Origin: Paracoccus xiamenensis
GTDB lineage: Bacteria; Pseudomonadota; Alphaproteobacteria; Rhodobacterales; Rhodobacteraceae
DNA length: 64,000 bases
Assembly (NCBI RefSeq): GCF_011308835.1
Contig: NZ_JAAOHY010000007.1
Coordinates: forward strand, 62,001-126,000
Reading direction: 5' to 3'
This document shows, piece after piece, positions 28,578-37,268 of this stretch. A program made the position numbers and the translations under genes. The notes beneath the pieces are model-generated. The model did no database searches. It was given only the letters and a program-made list of their open reading frames with translations, and was not told the origin of the DNA. How positions within the stretch are numbered: position 1 is the stretch's first letter; each line of letters starts with the position of its first letter.

Positions 28578-30185
28578 CTATTGCGCCGCGCCGGCCAGCC
28601 TGCTGCCCAGCTTGCGCGTGGTCCAGTCGGCCATGGCAGCATCTGCCGCCGCCTCGCGGGCGGTGATCCAGACCTGTTCGCCCCCGAAACGGGCGTTCAG
28701 CCGCGCCATCAGCGCCGCCGACGCGCCATCGCCCGCCGCCGCAGCCGAAGCTGCCAGCCGCCATGCCAGCGCATAGCTGCGCGGTACGCCGTCGCCCTGT
28801 TCCCGCGCCAGTGCCGCATCACGCAGCGCCTGAACCGAGGCGAAATCCTCGTCCTGAAGCGGCGCATTTCCCGGCCGCTGCGCGCTCAGCAATGCAGCGG
28901 TGGGCAGTTTCGCTTCGATCCGGTCCAGCATCGCCGGGGCGCCCGCCGCGCCCAGATTCGCTGCTGCCATCGCATGGGGATAGGCGGCGGCCGGGTCAGC
29001 CTCGGCGATCATGGCGGCAAGCGCCAGCGAGACCTCTGCATCGCCTTTCAACGGCGACAGCAGGCCAATGGCGCGGCGGTGGTTCATCGGCACGCCTTCG
29101 CCCCGCGCCAGTGCCAGCCCCAGCGACCGCGCGTCCCCGGCCGCGGAAGGATCGGCGATCAACGCCAGCGGCGGGCGCGCCGCTGAATTGGTAAAGCGGG
29201 GCGCGAAGAAGGCAATGGCGTCTTCCGGCGCAGTCCAGCCCCGGCTGTCAAATTCGACCGGCGCGTCGGGCCGGATTTCCGCCGTCACCATGCCGGGCTG
29301 GGCGACAAATCCCTTCAGCGCGGCGGCCAGCCCTTCCTGTACCGCGCGGAACGGCGTGCCGGGTTCGGCAGTGATCACACCGGCGTCGATGGCTTCGGGG
29401 CTGGCGGCCTCGGGCGGCATGATCGGGCTCAGCCGTTCCCAAAGACCCAGATTCTCGACCGAAAGATGCGCCGCCCGCAGCGTACCGCGCAACCCGACTT
29501 CCGGCGTGGTCGGACCTTCGTCGAAAGGACTGTCGCCCATGTCCGGATCCATGTCCAATGCGGGATCCTCAAAACCGAACTCTTCGGGATCATAGGGATC
29601 GTTGCCCTGCGCCAGCTTCTTCAGCGCGTCGGGGATATACATCGCGACATAGTCGAAATCGACGCTGCCCTCGATCCGGGCGATCTCGGGGCTGACGATT
29701 TCAAGGTCCAGCTGCGTGGCGCCACTGCCGGCGACCTGACGCCAATCCACCGCCAGACGGTCCAGCGGGATTGAATCGCTGCCTGTCGCCATGCCGATCA
29801 TTGCCGCTTGCGGGCCAAAGCAATTGTTCGCGATTTTCAGATCAGAGGCATCGACCCGCCCGCGCATATCCTCGGCTCCCCAGAAGGTGATGCCCGAAAT
29901 CTGCGCCCGGCCCAGCGTGATCTGGCAGCGCGCCTGATCGCCGATGCCCTGAATCTGCAGGTCGCGCAGCACAATGCCCCCGCGCTGCCCATCCACTTCC
30001 AGCGCGCCATAGCGGATATCGGCAACCATGCGGGCGTAAGAAATCCCGGCCCGCAGTAACCCACCGACGATATTGGCGGGCGCGAAGACGCTGGCATCTC
30101 CCTGCTGGGCCAAGGCGGGCATCGCGCCGAACAGCGTGGCGGAAATCGCCGCGCTACAGGCGAGGTGGCAGGCAAACGAACGCAT
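28578..30185 (-). CDS. Secreted protein with C-terminal Sel1-like repeats
   Basis: A 535-residue protein with a signal peptide (residues 1-27, CSAAISATLFGAMPALAQ). The N-terminal ~250 residues are rich in beta-strand-like segments and unrecognised. An acidic Asp/Pro stretch lies in the middle (NDPYDPEEFGFEDPALDMDP). The C terminus has at least two Sel1/TPR-like units, seen in GLALARGEGVPMNHRRAIGLL and ALAREQGDGVPRSYALAWRL. Sel1 repeats mediate protein-protein contacts. GGAG is six bases upstream of the ATG at 30185. It is divergent from the DUF4123 gene and may belong with that block. Confidence 0.65.
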   Translation of the reverse strand: MRSFACHLACSAAISATLFGAMPALAQQGDASVFAPANIVGGLLRAGISYARMVADIRYGALEVDGQRGGIVLRDLQIQGIGDQARCQITLGRAQISGITFWGAEDMRGRVDASDLKIANNCFGPQAAMIGMATGSDSIPLDRLAVDWRQVAGSGATQLDLEIVSPEIARIEGSVDFDYVAMYIPDALKKLAQGNDPYDPEEFGFEDPALDMDPDMGDSPFDEGPTTPEVGLRGTLRAAHLSVENLGLWERLSPIMPPEAASPEAIDAGVITAEPGTPFRAVQEGLAAALKGFVAQPGMVTAEIRPDAPVEFDSRGWTAPEDAIAFFAPRFTNSAARPPLALIADPSAAGDARSLGLALARGEGVPMNHRRAIGLLSPLKGDAEVSLALAAMIAEADPAAAYPHAMAAANLGAAGAPAMLDRIEAKLPTAALLSAQRPGNAPLQDEDFASVQALRDAALAREQGDGVPRSYALAWRLAASAAAAGDGASAALMARLNARFGGEQVWITAREAAADAAMADWTTRKLGSRLAGAAQ

Positions 30186-30352
30186 CATCTTCTCCAACAT
30201 ACAGGCTTCTGGCACAGGTGAGGGCATGGCCAGAAAAATTGCAACCCGCAGCCGCCCTGAACCAGCGCCAGCCACCCCGGCGGCGCGAAAACCATAGCAT
30301 TGAAAACCGGAAAATTTTTTGCATAATTCGAAGGGCTATTCCTGTTCCGGGC

Positions 30353-31300
30353 ATGCTGTCTGACTTGGGCCCTTTTGAAACACCTGGTAACGACCTGATC
30401 CCCCGTGAGGGGCTGCGCCATGACCTGTTCCGACATCGGACAGTCATCGCGCTGCTGGACGCCGCCTGCCTGCCCGGCCTGCCCGAGCGTCTTGAAAGCC
30501 GCGAGATCCCTGCCGTTTCGCTGTTTCAGGGCGATCTGACGCAGAAGCTGCGCGATGTGGCCCCCTATCTGGTTCAGATGGACACGGACGGCGCCCTGAT
30601 GCGTGATTTCGTCAATGACAGCGACGTGCCTTGGGCGATGTGGCCCAAACGCCCGGGCATTCTGATCCTGGCCGAGCTGGACCTGCCGGCGCTGCAAAAG
30701 CACTTTCGCCGCCTGCTGCGGGTGCGTACCGATGGCGGCACCTTCTTCTTCCGCTTCTGGGAACAGGCAAGCGCGCTTGCCTATTTCGACGCCCTCGCCG
30801 ACAGCGAAGACCGCGGTCGCTGGTTCTATCCGCGCGAAGGCGGCCAGATCGGGGCATTGCTGGTCCCCGATGTCCGGGCCGACGGGCTGCGGGTCTTTTC
30901 GGCTGGCGGGCCGCGCCCAGATACACGGCCGTGGGAAAGCCGCCCCTTTACCCTGCATCCGCCGGAACTGGCGGCGCTGCGCGATACCCGCATCCAAGAG
31001 AATATCCAGCAGATGATCGCGCTGATGCTGCGCACCTTCCCCGATCGCGCCAGCAGCCTGCCGGCTGGGCAGCTGGAAAAGCGTGTGCGCCGTTCGGTGT
31101 CACGCGCGGCAGAGTTCGGCATCCGCCAGCGCGGCAACGCCTTTCGCCTCGCCGCCTGGGACCTGCATTCTGACGATGTGTTCGAAGCCGTCGATCCGGG
31201 CAAGGAACTGCGCCGCATTCTTCATGCCGAGATGCTGGAGGAGGACAAGATGCGCCTGCTGGCCGAACGTCTGGCCCAGCTGGGCCCTGCCAACGACTGA
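30353..31300 (+). CDS. DUF4123 family protein (type VI effector adaptor type)
   Basis: A 315-residue protein whose middle (about 30-150) matches DUF4123: an early ALLDAACLPGLPERL, then PYLVQMDTDG, and the GGTFFFRFWEQASALAYFDAL core. In Vibrio and Pseudomonas, DUF4123 proteins (Tap/Tec) load effectors onto VgrG spikes. The C-terminal ~120 residues, including KRVRRSVSRAAEFGIRQRG, look like the helical tail common in this family. The start is uncertain because the ribosome-binding site is weak. It converges on the DUF2235 gene with a 31-base gap; adaptors normally run with their effector, so the orientation is unusual. Confidence 0.75.
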   Translation: MLSDLGPFETPGNDLIPREGLRHDLFRHRTVIALLDAACLPGLPERLESREIPAVSLFQGDLTQKLRDVAPYLVQMDTDGALMRDFVNDSDVPWAMWPKRPGILILAELDLPALQKHFRRLLRVRTDGGTFFFRFWEQASALAYFDALADSEDRGRWFYPREGGQIGALLVPDVRADGLRVFSAGGPRPDTRPWESRPFTLHPPELAALRDTRIQENIQQMIALMLRTFPDRASSLPAGQLEKRVRRSVSRAAEFGIRQRGNAFRLAAWDLHSDDVFEAVDPGKELRRILHAEMLEEDKMRLLAERLAQLGPAND

Positions 31301-31331
31301 ACGCGCCGCCCCCCGCAAGGGCCGCGCGCCG

Positions 31332-32762
31332 TCAGATCGCCTTGCCGGGCTCGTTCGGCGCTTCGCCCCGGACATGGCCGGGGCTGGGGCGGTGGCCCCA
31401 CCATTCCTTGGTCAGCAGGCTGCCATCCTTCATCGAGACATGGCCAAAGCCGCGCAGCACCGCGCGCCGACGCGCGCCCGCAAGGCTGCCGCTGCGGATT
31501 TCTGCCTCGTAGGGGCGCAGGCCGGCCGGGATGACATAATTCGCGTCATTGGTGGGCAGCGGCAGGAAGGCGCCGTTGACATGTTGCTGCGCCGCCTCGT
31601 GCATCATGTGCAGCGCGACGCGGGACAGCCCGACCTGCACCCATGGCCGGTTCAACACCAGCTGTTCGTCATAGCTGTAGACCCGCATCACCCCGCCACG
31701 CATGCCCGCTGGCGCCAACCCCTCCCTTATCGGGGTCATCTGCCGCATGATGCCGCCTTCGGTTTCATTGGCGTTCAGCCAGCCCTCGGCGACGAAAACG
31801 GCCTCGGCGTCGCGATGGGCGCCCGGTGCCATGTCGGCGCGTCGCTTGGCGGCCTGATCGGCCTCGGCCAGGGCGCGAGAGGCCCAGCTGCGCCGCGAGA
31901 CGCCGCTGAACTGCGCCGCATCGCCGGGATCGCGATAGCCGCCGCCGACATCGGAATGGGCACCGGGCAGAAGCTGGTGATCGCCACCGCCGGGCCAGTT
32001 CCGGTTCAGCCGGAAATTCACCCGGTATTCGTCATCGGCAACCAGATGATAGATGCGCCCGGTCACCTGCGCGGTCTTCAGGTGCACATTCACCGGATCG
32101 TTGTTGTCATTGCCAGCATTGCCGATGGCCGCAACGGTGTCGAAAATACCCAGAAAGCGGATCTCGACCGTCAGGCCTTCGGGCAGTCTTTCGGTGAAAT
32201 CGCCCCGTCCCACCGGGTCATAGCGGATCCGGCGAGCGCGAATGCAGTTCACGAAATAACGCGCCGCCGCCGCCCCCCGGCTAAAGCCGAAAACGTCCAG
32301 CACGACCTTTTCGATGCTGGGCGGGCCGCCCGCAAGACCGATCTCGCGCAGCAGCCGCTCGAACCCACTGAGGACGCGCGCCTCGACGCCGCTGCGCCGG
32401 CCCATGCCGGTCGCATAGCCCATCGAATCGTCCGCTTCGCCCGCGACCGATCCCGGCCCCTCGACATAGATGCTGCGAAAGGCGCGTGCGGTGCCGCCGC
32501 AGGAGTTCCTGACATCATGGGTCGCGCCATTTTTGTACCGCGCCCAAAGCAACGCCGGGTTGGACAGCGCATTGTGATAGCTGTCATCGCTGCGGTTGCG
32601 CAAAGCCACGTTGAAACGGTTGTTCAGGGTGCCGTCGAAAAACACCCCCACTTCCAGCGTCAGCTTGGGGCAGGTCTGGGCGATATTGCCGGTTTCGCCG
32701 GCCATATCGGCGCCGTTCACCGCATCCGCTGCCAGAAGGTCAATATCGACAAGCTTGGTCAT
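31332..32762 (-). CDS. DUF2235 alpha/beta hydrolase, Tle-type lipase effector candidate
   Basis: A 476-residue protein. The DUF2235 signature FFDGTLNN is at residues 41-48. The nucleophile box GFSRGAAAAR puts the serine at 161; FLGIFDTVA gives aspartate 208, and LPGAHSDVGGGY gives histidine 269 as the likely triad. This architecture occurs in Tle1-type phospholipases delivered by type VI secretion. No signal peptide is present, as expected for secreted T6SS cargo. It is the last gene of a three-gene minus-strand operon with two candidate immunity genes upstream, and it faces a DUF4123 adaptor. Toxicity and delivery are inference; no T6SS structural gene is in the window. Confidence 0.78.
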   Translation of the reverse strand: MTKLVDIDLLAADAVNGADMAGETGNIAQTCPKLTLEVGVFFDGTLNNRFNVALRNRSDDSYHNALSNPALLWARYKNGATHDVRNSCGGTARAFRSIYVEGPGSVAGEADDSMGYATGMGRRSGVEARVLSGFERLLREIGLAGGPPSIEKVVLDVFGFSRGAAAARYFVNCIRARRIRYDPVGRGDFTERLPEGLTVEIRFLGIFDTVAAIGNAGNDNNDPVNVHLKTAQVTGRIYHLVADDEYRVNFRLNRNWPGGGDHQLLPGAHSDVGGGYRDPGDAAQFSGVSRRSWASRALAEADQAAKRRADMAPGAHRDAEAVFVAEGWLNANETEGGIMRQMTPIREGLAPAGMRGGVMRVYSYDEQLVLNRPWVQVGLSRVALHMMHEAAQQHVNGAFLPLPTNDANYVIPAGLRPYEAEIRSGSLAGARRRAVLRGFGHVSMKDGSLLTKEWWGHRPSPGHVRGEAPNEPGKAI

Positions 32763-32765
32763 GAC

Positions 32766-33398
32766 TTACCTTTGCGGGGCGGGGCAGACGGTGCGCGCCG
32801 GGACCGGGCGCATATGGGCGCGCACCTGTGGAAGTTCGGTGAAGCGGCCCGTTTCATTTCCCCATGCACGATCTGCGGCCGGCACCCGGTCGCCGCAGCC
32901 GGCGACCAGATCGACCCGGTCGCTGGCCCGGTTGCCCGCCTTGTCGGAACCAAGGATCATCAGCCCGTTCGGCCCGAAGATCACGTTCAGTTCATAAGCG
33001 CGGTAAACCTCGGTCAGGGCCGAAACCGGCACCGGCAGCTCAGCCTGATAGGCGCGGTTGGTCTGCAATTCGATCCATTGCGCCCGCACCTGCCATTTGC
33101 CGTCCCCGCCCACATCGCGCGGCAAGCTGATCGCGCTGGAACCCGGCGCGCGCGGCATGGCGCTTTCGGCCGAACCCGACACGACCATCTCGGGCGTGGC
33201 GGCCAGCGGCGATTCGATCGCGAAATGCGTCAGCAGCACCGGCGAGGACCGATAGGCCCCGAAAGACAGCGCCAGATACTCAGCCGCCAAGGCCCCTTGC
33301 CCGCCAAAGGCCAGCAGCGCCAACGCAGCGGCCGCGGCGGTCCGGCCCAAACGAGTTGCGGCGCTGTTCATACCTGCGGGATGTCTGGTCGGTTTCAT
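32766..33398 (-). CDS. DUF2931-like exported protein, candidate lipase immunity protein
   Basis: A 210-residue protein with a signal peptide (about residues 1-31, TAAAAALALLAFGGQGALAAE). The C-terminal half contains VRAQWIELQTNRAYQAELPV, then NVIFGPNGLMILGS and a C-terminal cysteine in VAGCG. That pattern resembles DUF2931, a group of periplasmic lipoproteins found beside T6SS lipases. No clear lipobox is seen. A periplasmic location suits protection from a Tle lipase. It overlaps the GAD-like gene by ATGA upstream and ends three bases before the lipase start. Confidence 0.55.
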   Translation of the reverse strand: MKPTRHPAGMNSAATRLGRTAAAAALALLAFGGQGALAAEYLALSFGAYRSSPVLLTHFAIESPLAATPEMVVSGSAESAMPRAPGSSAISLPRDVGGDGKWQVRAQWIELQTNRAYQAELPVPVSALTEVYRAYELNVIFGPNGLMILGSDKAGNRASDRVDLVAGCGDRVPAADRAWGNETGRFTELPQVRAHMRPVPARTVCPAPQR

Positions 33399-34087
33399 AA
33401 CGGCACCTTTTTCTGCCCGGCAGTCAGGCCGGGGGGCCAGGGCGCGCCGATCATGCGCAGCTGGAAGGGGGCGCGCTGATAATCGACCAGCGTCACATTC
33501 ATTGCCGTGTAGACGGCTTCCAGCCATTCGACGGCATCGGCGACCTCGTAATCCTCGATCGGGGTGCCCGCCACCTGCGGCGGCACCGGTGTCGCGGCAT
33601 AGATGTCATCCTGTTCCAGCCGACCCAGCCGCGCTTGCAGCCGGTCATGCAGCGGCCGCTGTTCCGGGTCGAAGGCCTCGATCGCGGAATGGGGCATCGC
33701 AATCAGCAGATCGGCGATCTGTGTATCCGCCGGTACCGCCGAAGCACTGAGGATAAACGGAATTTCGACCGCTGCCAGCAGTGGTGACAGGAAACCAAAG
33801 CCATGCCGTTCGGACCACAGGGCCAGCTCGCCCAAATCGCCAAGACCGATCACATGGGTGTCGCCGGCAAGGTCCGGGTCGCCATGAAAGACATAGGCCA
33901 TCAGCGGCTCGAACCGGCGCGGATCGACCAGCCGCAGCCGGCCACCCGCCAGACGCACCAGCCCGTAACGGCGCCAGATATCCAGAAGCAGCGGCGGCAG
34001 CCTGCCAGACCACAATGCGACGGCATCGGCAGGGGCCGGGCGCCGCTGATCGGAGGCCGCCGACAGCAAGGCTTCAAGCTGCTGCAT
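33395..34087 (-). CDS. GAD-like / Tdi1-type domain protein
   Basis: A 230-residue cytosolic protein. The segment PPLLLDIWRRYGLVRLAGGR, the LVDPRRFEPL motif and the acidic RLGRLEQDDIYAATPVPP block match the GAD-like plus T6SS_Tdi1_C (DUF1851) architecture. Known members include the Tdi1 immunity protein of the Agrobacterium Tde1 DNase. Here it heads an operon with a lipase, not a DNase, so it may be an accessory immunity or a leftover. The ATG at 34087 lacks a strong ribosome-binding site; a TTG 51 bases upstream is possible. Confidence 0.6.
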   Translation of the reverse strand: MQQLEALLSAASDQRRPAPADAVALWSGRLPPLLLDIWRRYGLVRLAGGRLRLVDPRRFEPLMAYVFHGDPDLAGDTHVIGLGDLGELALWSERHGFGFLSPLLAAVEIPFILSASAVPADTQIADLLIAMPHSAIEAFDPEQRPLHDRLQARLGRLEQDDIYAATPVPPQVAGTPIEDYEVADAVEWLEAVYTAMNVTLVDYQRAPFQLRMIGAPWPPGLTAGQKKVPL

Positions 34088-34325
34088 GGGCTGTCCGTCG
34101 CCTTTGGTCAAAACCGCACTCCGATCACATGGCCGCAAAATAACGGCCTAACAGGTTTCAAATCAGGTTTATTTATTCACGCCCGATGCACGGCTATCAA
34201 GCAAAATACCACCCGCGCCACACCCGCGCCGCGCGCTGGCGATTGTGCAACACCCTGCGCCCCGTGCCGGGCTGCGGCATCAGGCATGCTTGACCCAGGC
34301 GGCAGGGACGCCCATTCAGGCGGCG

Positions 34326-34492
34326 CTCAGGTTCCGGCGGCATGCTGCCGGTGAAAAGGGAACACGGGAACGGCCCCCGCGCCGCAGCCCGGGCTGCCCC
34401 CGCAACTGTAAGCGGAGAGTGACGCCGATATGCCACTGGGAAACCGGGAAGGCCGGCCGAACCGCGACCCGCATAGCCAGGAGACCTGCCCG
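34326..34492 (+). promoter_or_regulatory. Cobalamin (AdoCbl) riboswitch
   Basis: The conserved B12 box AGCCAGGAGACCTGCC lies at 34476-34490. Its 3' part ACCTG (34484-34488) can pair with CAGGT at 34328-34332 to form P1. Internal hallmarks include GTGAAAAGGGAAC, GCCCCCGCAACTGTAAGC and GCCACTGGGAAACCGGGAAG. About 145 bases separate it from btuB and hold small hairpins that could be the expression platform (AAGCC-cgca-GGCTT near 34572). It should lower btuB operon expression when cobalamin is plentiful. No gene is visible in 34088-34325. Confidence 0.93.
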
Positions 34493-34638
34493 GGCGATCA
34501 CCCTTTCCGCGGCGCGGGGCGCGCCACGGAGGCGGCATGATCCGCAGCGGTGACATTCTGCTGTGGGTGCAAGCCCGCAGGCTTCTGTTCACCGGGCCCC
34601 TTCACCCGAGGGTCATGCCCACAAGGAAAGACCTGTCG

Positions 34639-36507
34639 ATGCGCATTTCATTGCTGCTGTCCGCCACCCTTCTGCCCGCCGCCGCTTTGGCGCAGGACGC
34701 CCCGATCCTGCTGGACCCGATCACCCTTTATGGCGGCCTGACCCCGATCGAGGCGCAGGCTTACGGTCGCGCCAATACCGTGCTGACCGCGCAGGATTTC
34801 CGCGAACGCGGCGTCAGCACTGTTGAGCAGGCGCTGCGCCAGGTGCCCGGCGTTTCGGTCGCCGCGTCCGGCGAAAGCAACGCCCAGATCCGCATCCGCG
34901 GGGCCGAGGGCAATCACACGCTGGTGCTGATCGACGGCGTGCGCGCCTCGGCCGGGGATCAGGAATATTTCCTGTCCGGCCTGTCCCTTGCCAATGTCGA
35001 CCGGATCGAAGTGCTGCGCGGCCCGCAATCGGTGTTCTTCGGGGCGGATGCCTCGGCCGGGGTGGTCAATATCATCACCCACAAGGGCGGGGCGGGCACC
35101 GAAGCCAGCGCCACGGTCGAGGCCGGCGACGGCTGGGCCGCATCGGCCCATGTCAGCACCCGCGGCGAACGCGGCGGAATCGCGCTGAACGCTGCTGCAC
35201 GCGAAGACGACGGCTATGACGTCTCGGCCGGCGATGGCGGCGATGATGACGGGCTGAACCGCGAATCGCTGCAACTTTCCGGCGATTATGCGCTGACCGA
35301 CGACATCCGCGCCGGTGCCATGCTGCGCCGCGCAACCGAGGGTTACGACTTCGACGCCATCAATTTCGCCCCCACCAGCGCCCGCGACTATCTGGTCGAC
35401 AGCAATGGCCATGCCGACCGCGAGGAAAAGGCCGGCCAGATCTGGCTGGAGGCCGACATGCTGGACGGCCGTCTCAGCAACCGTCTGTCCTATGACCAGA
35501 CGCGCTATGAATTCGACGACCACCTATGGACGCAGGCCGAGGCCCGCACCGATATCTGGAAATTCCGCAGCATCTACGGCATCGACGGCCGCGTGGCCGA
35601 GGCCAGCCAGACCGTCGCCTTCGGGCTGGAGCAGCGGAAGGACGAAAACTCCATCGCCTCGGAAAAGCGGCGGCGGTCGAACTCGGCGGTGCTGGAATAT
35701 CGCGGTGCCTTCGCCAATGGGCTGGATGTGCAATTCGGCCTGCGCCACGACAATAACGACGTTTTCAACGACGCAACCACCTGGTCGCTGGGCCTGTCCT
35801 ATCAGATGCCGAACGCGCCGCTGCGGCTTCATGCCTCGGCCGGGACCGGCGTGGTCAATCCCGACTATTCCGAACTGTTCGGCGGCTGGGGCTATGTCGG
35901 CAATCCGAACCTGCGCCCCGAGGAAAATCGCGGCTTCGACATGGGCGTCGAGGCGACGCTGCTGGACGGTCGCGCCGTGGTCGACCTGACCTATTTCCAC
36001 GAGGATCTGGAAGACGAGATCACTTTCTCCGGCACCACGCTGCCTGACGGCACCAACTATTACAATCAGGACGGTACCAGCAAACGCCGGGGCGTGGAAA
36101 TCGCCGCCAGCCTGCAAGCCACCGACGACCTGCGTTTCGGGGCGAATTACACATATCTTCACGCCAAGGACCCCGACGGCAGTGTCGAGATCCGCCGCCC
36201 CCGCCACCAGCTTGGCCTGAACGCGGCCTGGACCTTCGCCGAGGGGCGCGGCACGCTCTCGGGTGATGTGATCTATGCCTCGGGGAGCTATGATGAAGAA
36301 TTCTGGAATTACGATCCCGCAACCGGCGTGCCGAAGACGGAACTGCCAAGCTATACCGTCGTCAATGCGGCGGCGGGCTATGATCTGACCGACAAGGTGC
36401 GGCTGACGGGGCGCGTGGTGAACCTGTTCGACGAAGATTACAGCGATGTCTGGGGCTATTCAGCGCGGGGCCGGACGGCCTATGTGGGGCTGGCCGCAAA
36501 ATGGTAA
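34639..36507 (+). CDS. btuB: TonB-dependent cobalamin receptor BtuB
   Basis: A 622-residue outer-membrane receptor. A signal peptide (1-19) is followed by a TonB-box-like region (LLDPITLYGG), a plug domain (about 45-155, with RQVPGVSVAASGESNAQIRI and VLRGPQSVFFGADASAG) and a 22-stranded barrel ending in an aromatic (GLAAKW). The B12 riboswitch upstream and btuFCD-like genes downstream fix the substrate as cobalamin or a corrinoid. The ATG at 34639 follows AAGGAAAG and gives the signal peptide; earlier in-frame starts lie in the leader. Confidence 0.93.
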   Translation: MRISLLLSATLLPAAALAQDAPILLDPITLYGGLTPIEAQAYGRANTVLTAQDFRERGVSTVEQALRQVPGVSVAASGESNAQIRIRGAEGNHTLVLIDGVRASAGDQEYFLSGLSLANVDRIEVLRGPQSVFFGADASAGVVNIITHKGGAGTEASATVEAGDGWAASAHVSTRGERGGIALNAAAREDDGYDVSAGDGGDDDGLNRESLQLSGDYALTDDIRAGAMLRRATEGYDFDAINFAPTSARDYLVDSNGHADREEKAGQIWLEADMLDGRLSNRLSYDQTRYEFDDHLWTQAEARTDIWKFRSIYGIDGRVAEASQTVAFGLEQRKDENSIASEKRRRSNSAVLEYRGAFANGLDVQFGLRHDNNDVFNDATTWSLGLSYQMPNAPLRLHASAGTGVVNPDYSELFGGWGYVGNPNLRPEENRGFDMGVEATLLDGRAVVDLTYFHEDLEDEITFSGTTLPDGTNYYNQDGTSKRRGVEIAASLQATDDLRFGANYTYLHAKDPDGSVEIRRPRHQLGLNAAWTFAEGRGTLSGDVIYASGSYDEEFWNYDPATGVPKTELPSYTVVNAAAGYDLTDKVRLTGRVVNLFDEDYSDVWGYSARGRTAYVGLAAKW

Positions 36508-37268
36508 GACTGGCCGCCGCGCTTGTGATCACACTTGCAGGCGCGGCAGCCGCAGAACCGCAGCGGGTGGTGTCGGTGAACCTGTGCACCGATCAGCTTG
36601 CCATGCTGATCGCTGCGCCCGGCCAGCTGCAATCGGTGTCATGGCTGGCGGCGGATCCTTCCGTCTCGCTGATGCCCGATCAGGCCCGCAGCGTGGGTCT
36701 GAACCATGGCAGCGCCGAGGAGGTCTTTCTTCAGGATCCCGATCTGATCCTTGCCGGCACCTACTCGACCGGCCCGGCGACCGAGATGCTGCGCCGCCTT
36801 GGCATGCGGGTGGAAACCATGGCCCCCGCGACCTCGGTCGAGGATGTGCGCGCCGCCATCACCCGGATGGGCGCGCTGCTGGGCCAGCCCGCGCGTGCAG
36901 CAAAAGTGCTGGCGGATTTCGACGCGGATCTTGCCGCACTGCCGAAGGGCGCGCCGCGCAGGGCCACGACTTACGGCGCGAATGGCTATACCTCGGGGCC
37001 AGAAACGCTGTCCGGTGACGTAATGCGCCGCGCCGGGCTGGTGTTGCTGACCGAAGGCGCGGGCCAGATGGCGTTGGAGCAGCTGGTGATGGCCGCGCCC
37101 GAATTGATCGTGACCGGCAGCCGCTATCCCACGCCCTCGCGCGCCGAAAGTGTGCTGGACCACCCCGCCCTTGCCGCCATCCCGGCGGACCGCGCAACCG
37201 TGCCCGACCGGGACTGGATCTGCGGGTTGCCCGCCATCGTCGGCACCGCCGAAAGGCTGGCGCAATGA
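36501..37268 (+). CDS. btuF: Cobalamin-type ABC transporter substrate-binding protein
   Basis: A 255-residue periplasmic binding protein of the BtuF/FecB fold with a short signal peptide (1-19, ALVITLAGAAAAE). The fold shows as RVVSVNLCTDQLAMLIA in the N lobe and DPDLILAGTYSTGPATEML, joined to a C lobe by a long helix. It overlaps the end of btuB by seven bases and the next permease by ATGA. In this operon it should pass cobalamin from BtuB to the inner-membrane transporter. Confidence 0.85.
   Translation: MVRLAAALVITLAGAAAAEPQRVVSVNLCTDQLAMLIAAPGQLQSVSWLAADPSVSLMPDQARSVGLNHGSAEEVFLQDPDLILAGTYSTGPATEMLRRLGMRVETMAPATSVEDVRAAITRMGALLGQPARAAKVLADFDADLAALPKGAPRRATTYGANGYTSGPETLSGDVMRRAGLVLLTEGAGQMALEQLVMAAPELIVTGSRYPTPSRAESVLDHPALAAIPADRATVPDRDWICGLPAIVGTAERLAQ

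Noticed and set aside
31083..33479. A 798-codon plus-strand open frame opposite the lipase module
   Set aside because: It is antisense to the DUF2235 and DUF2931-like genes, whose motifs are clear. Composition is that of a shadow frame.
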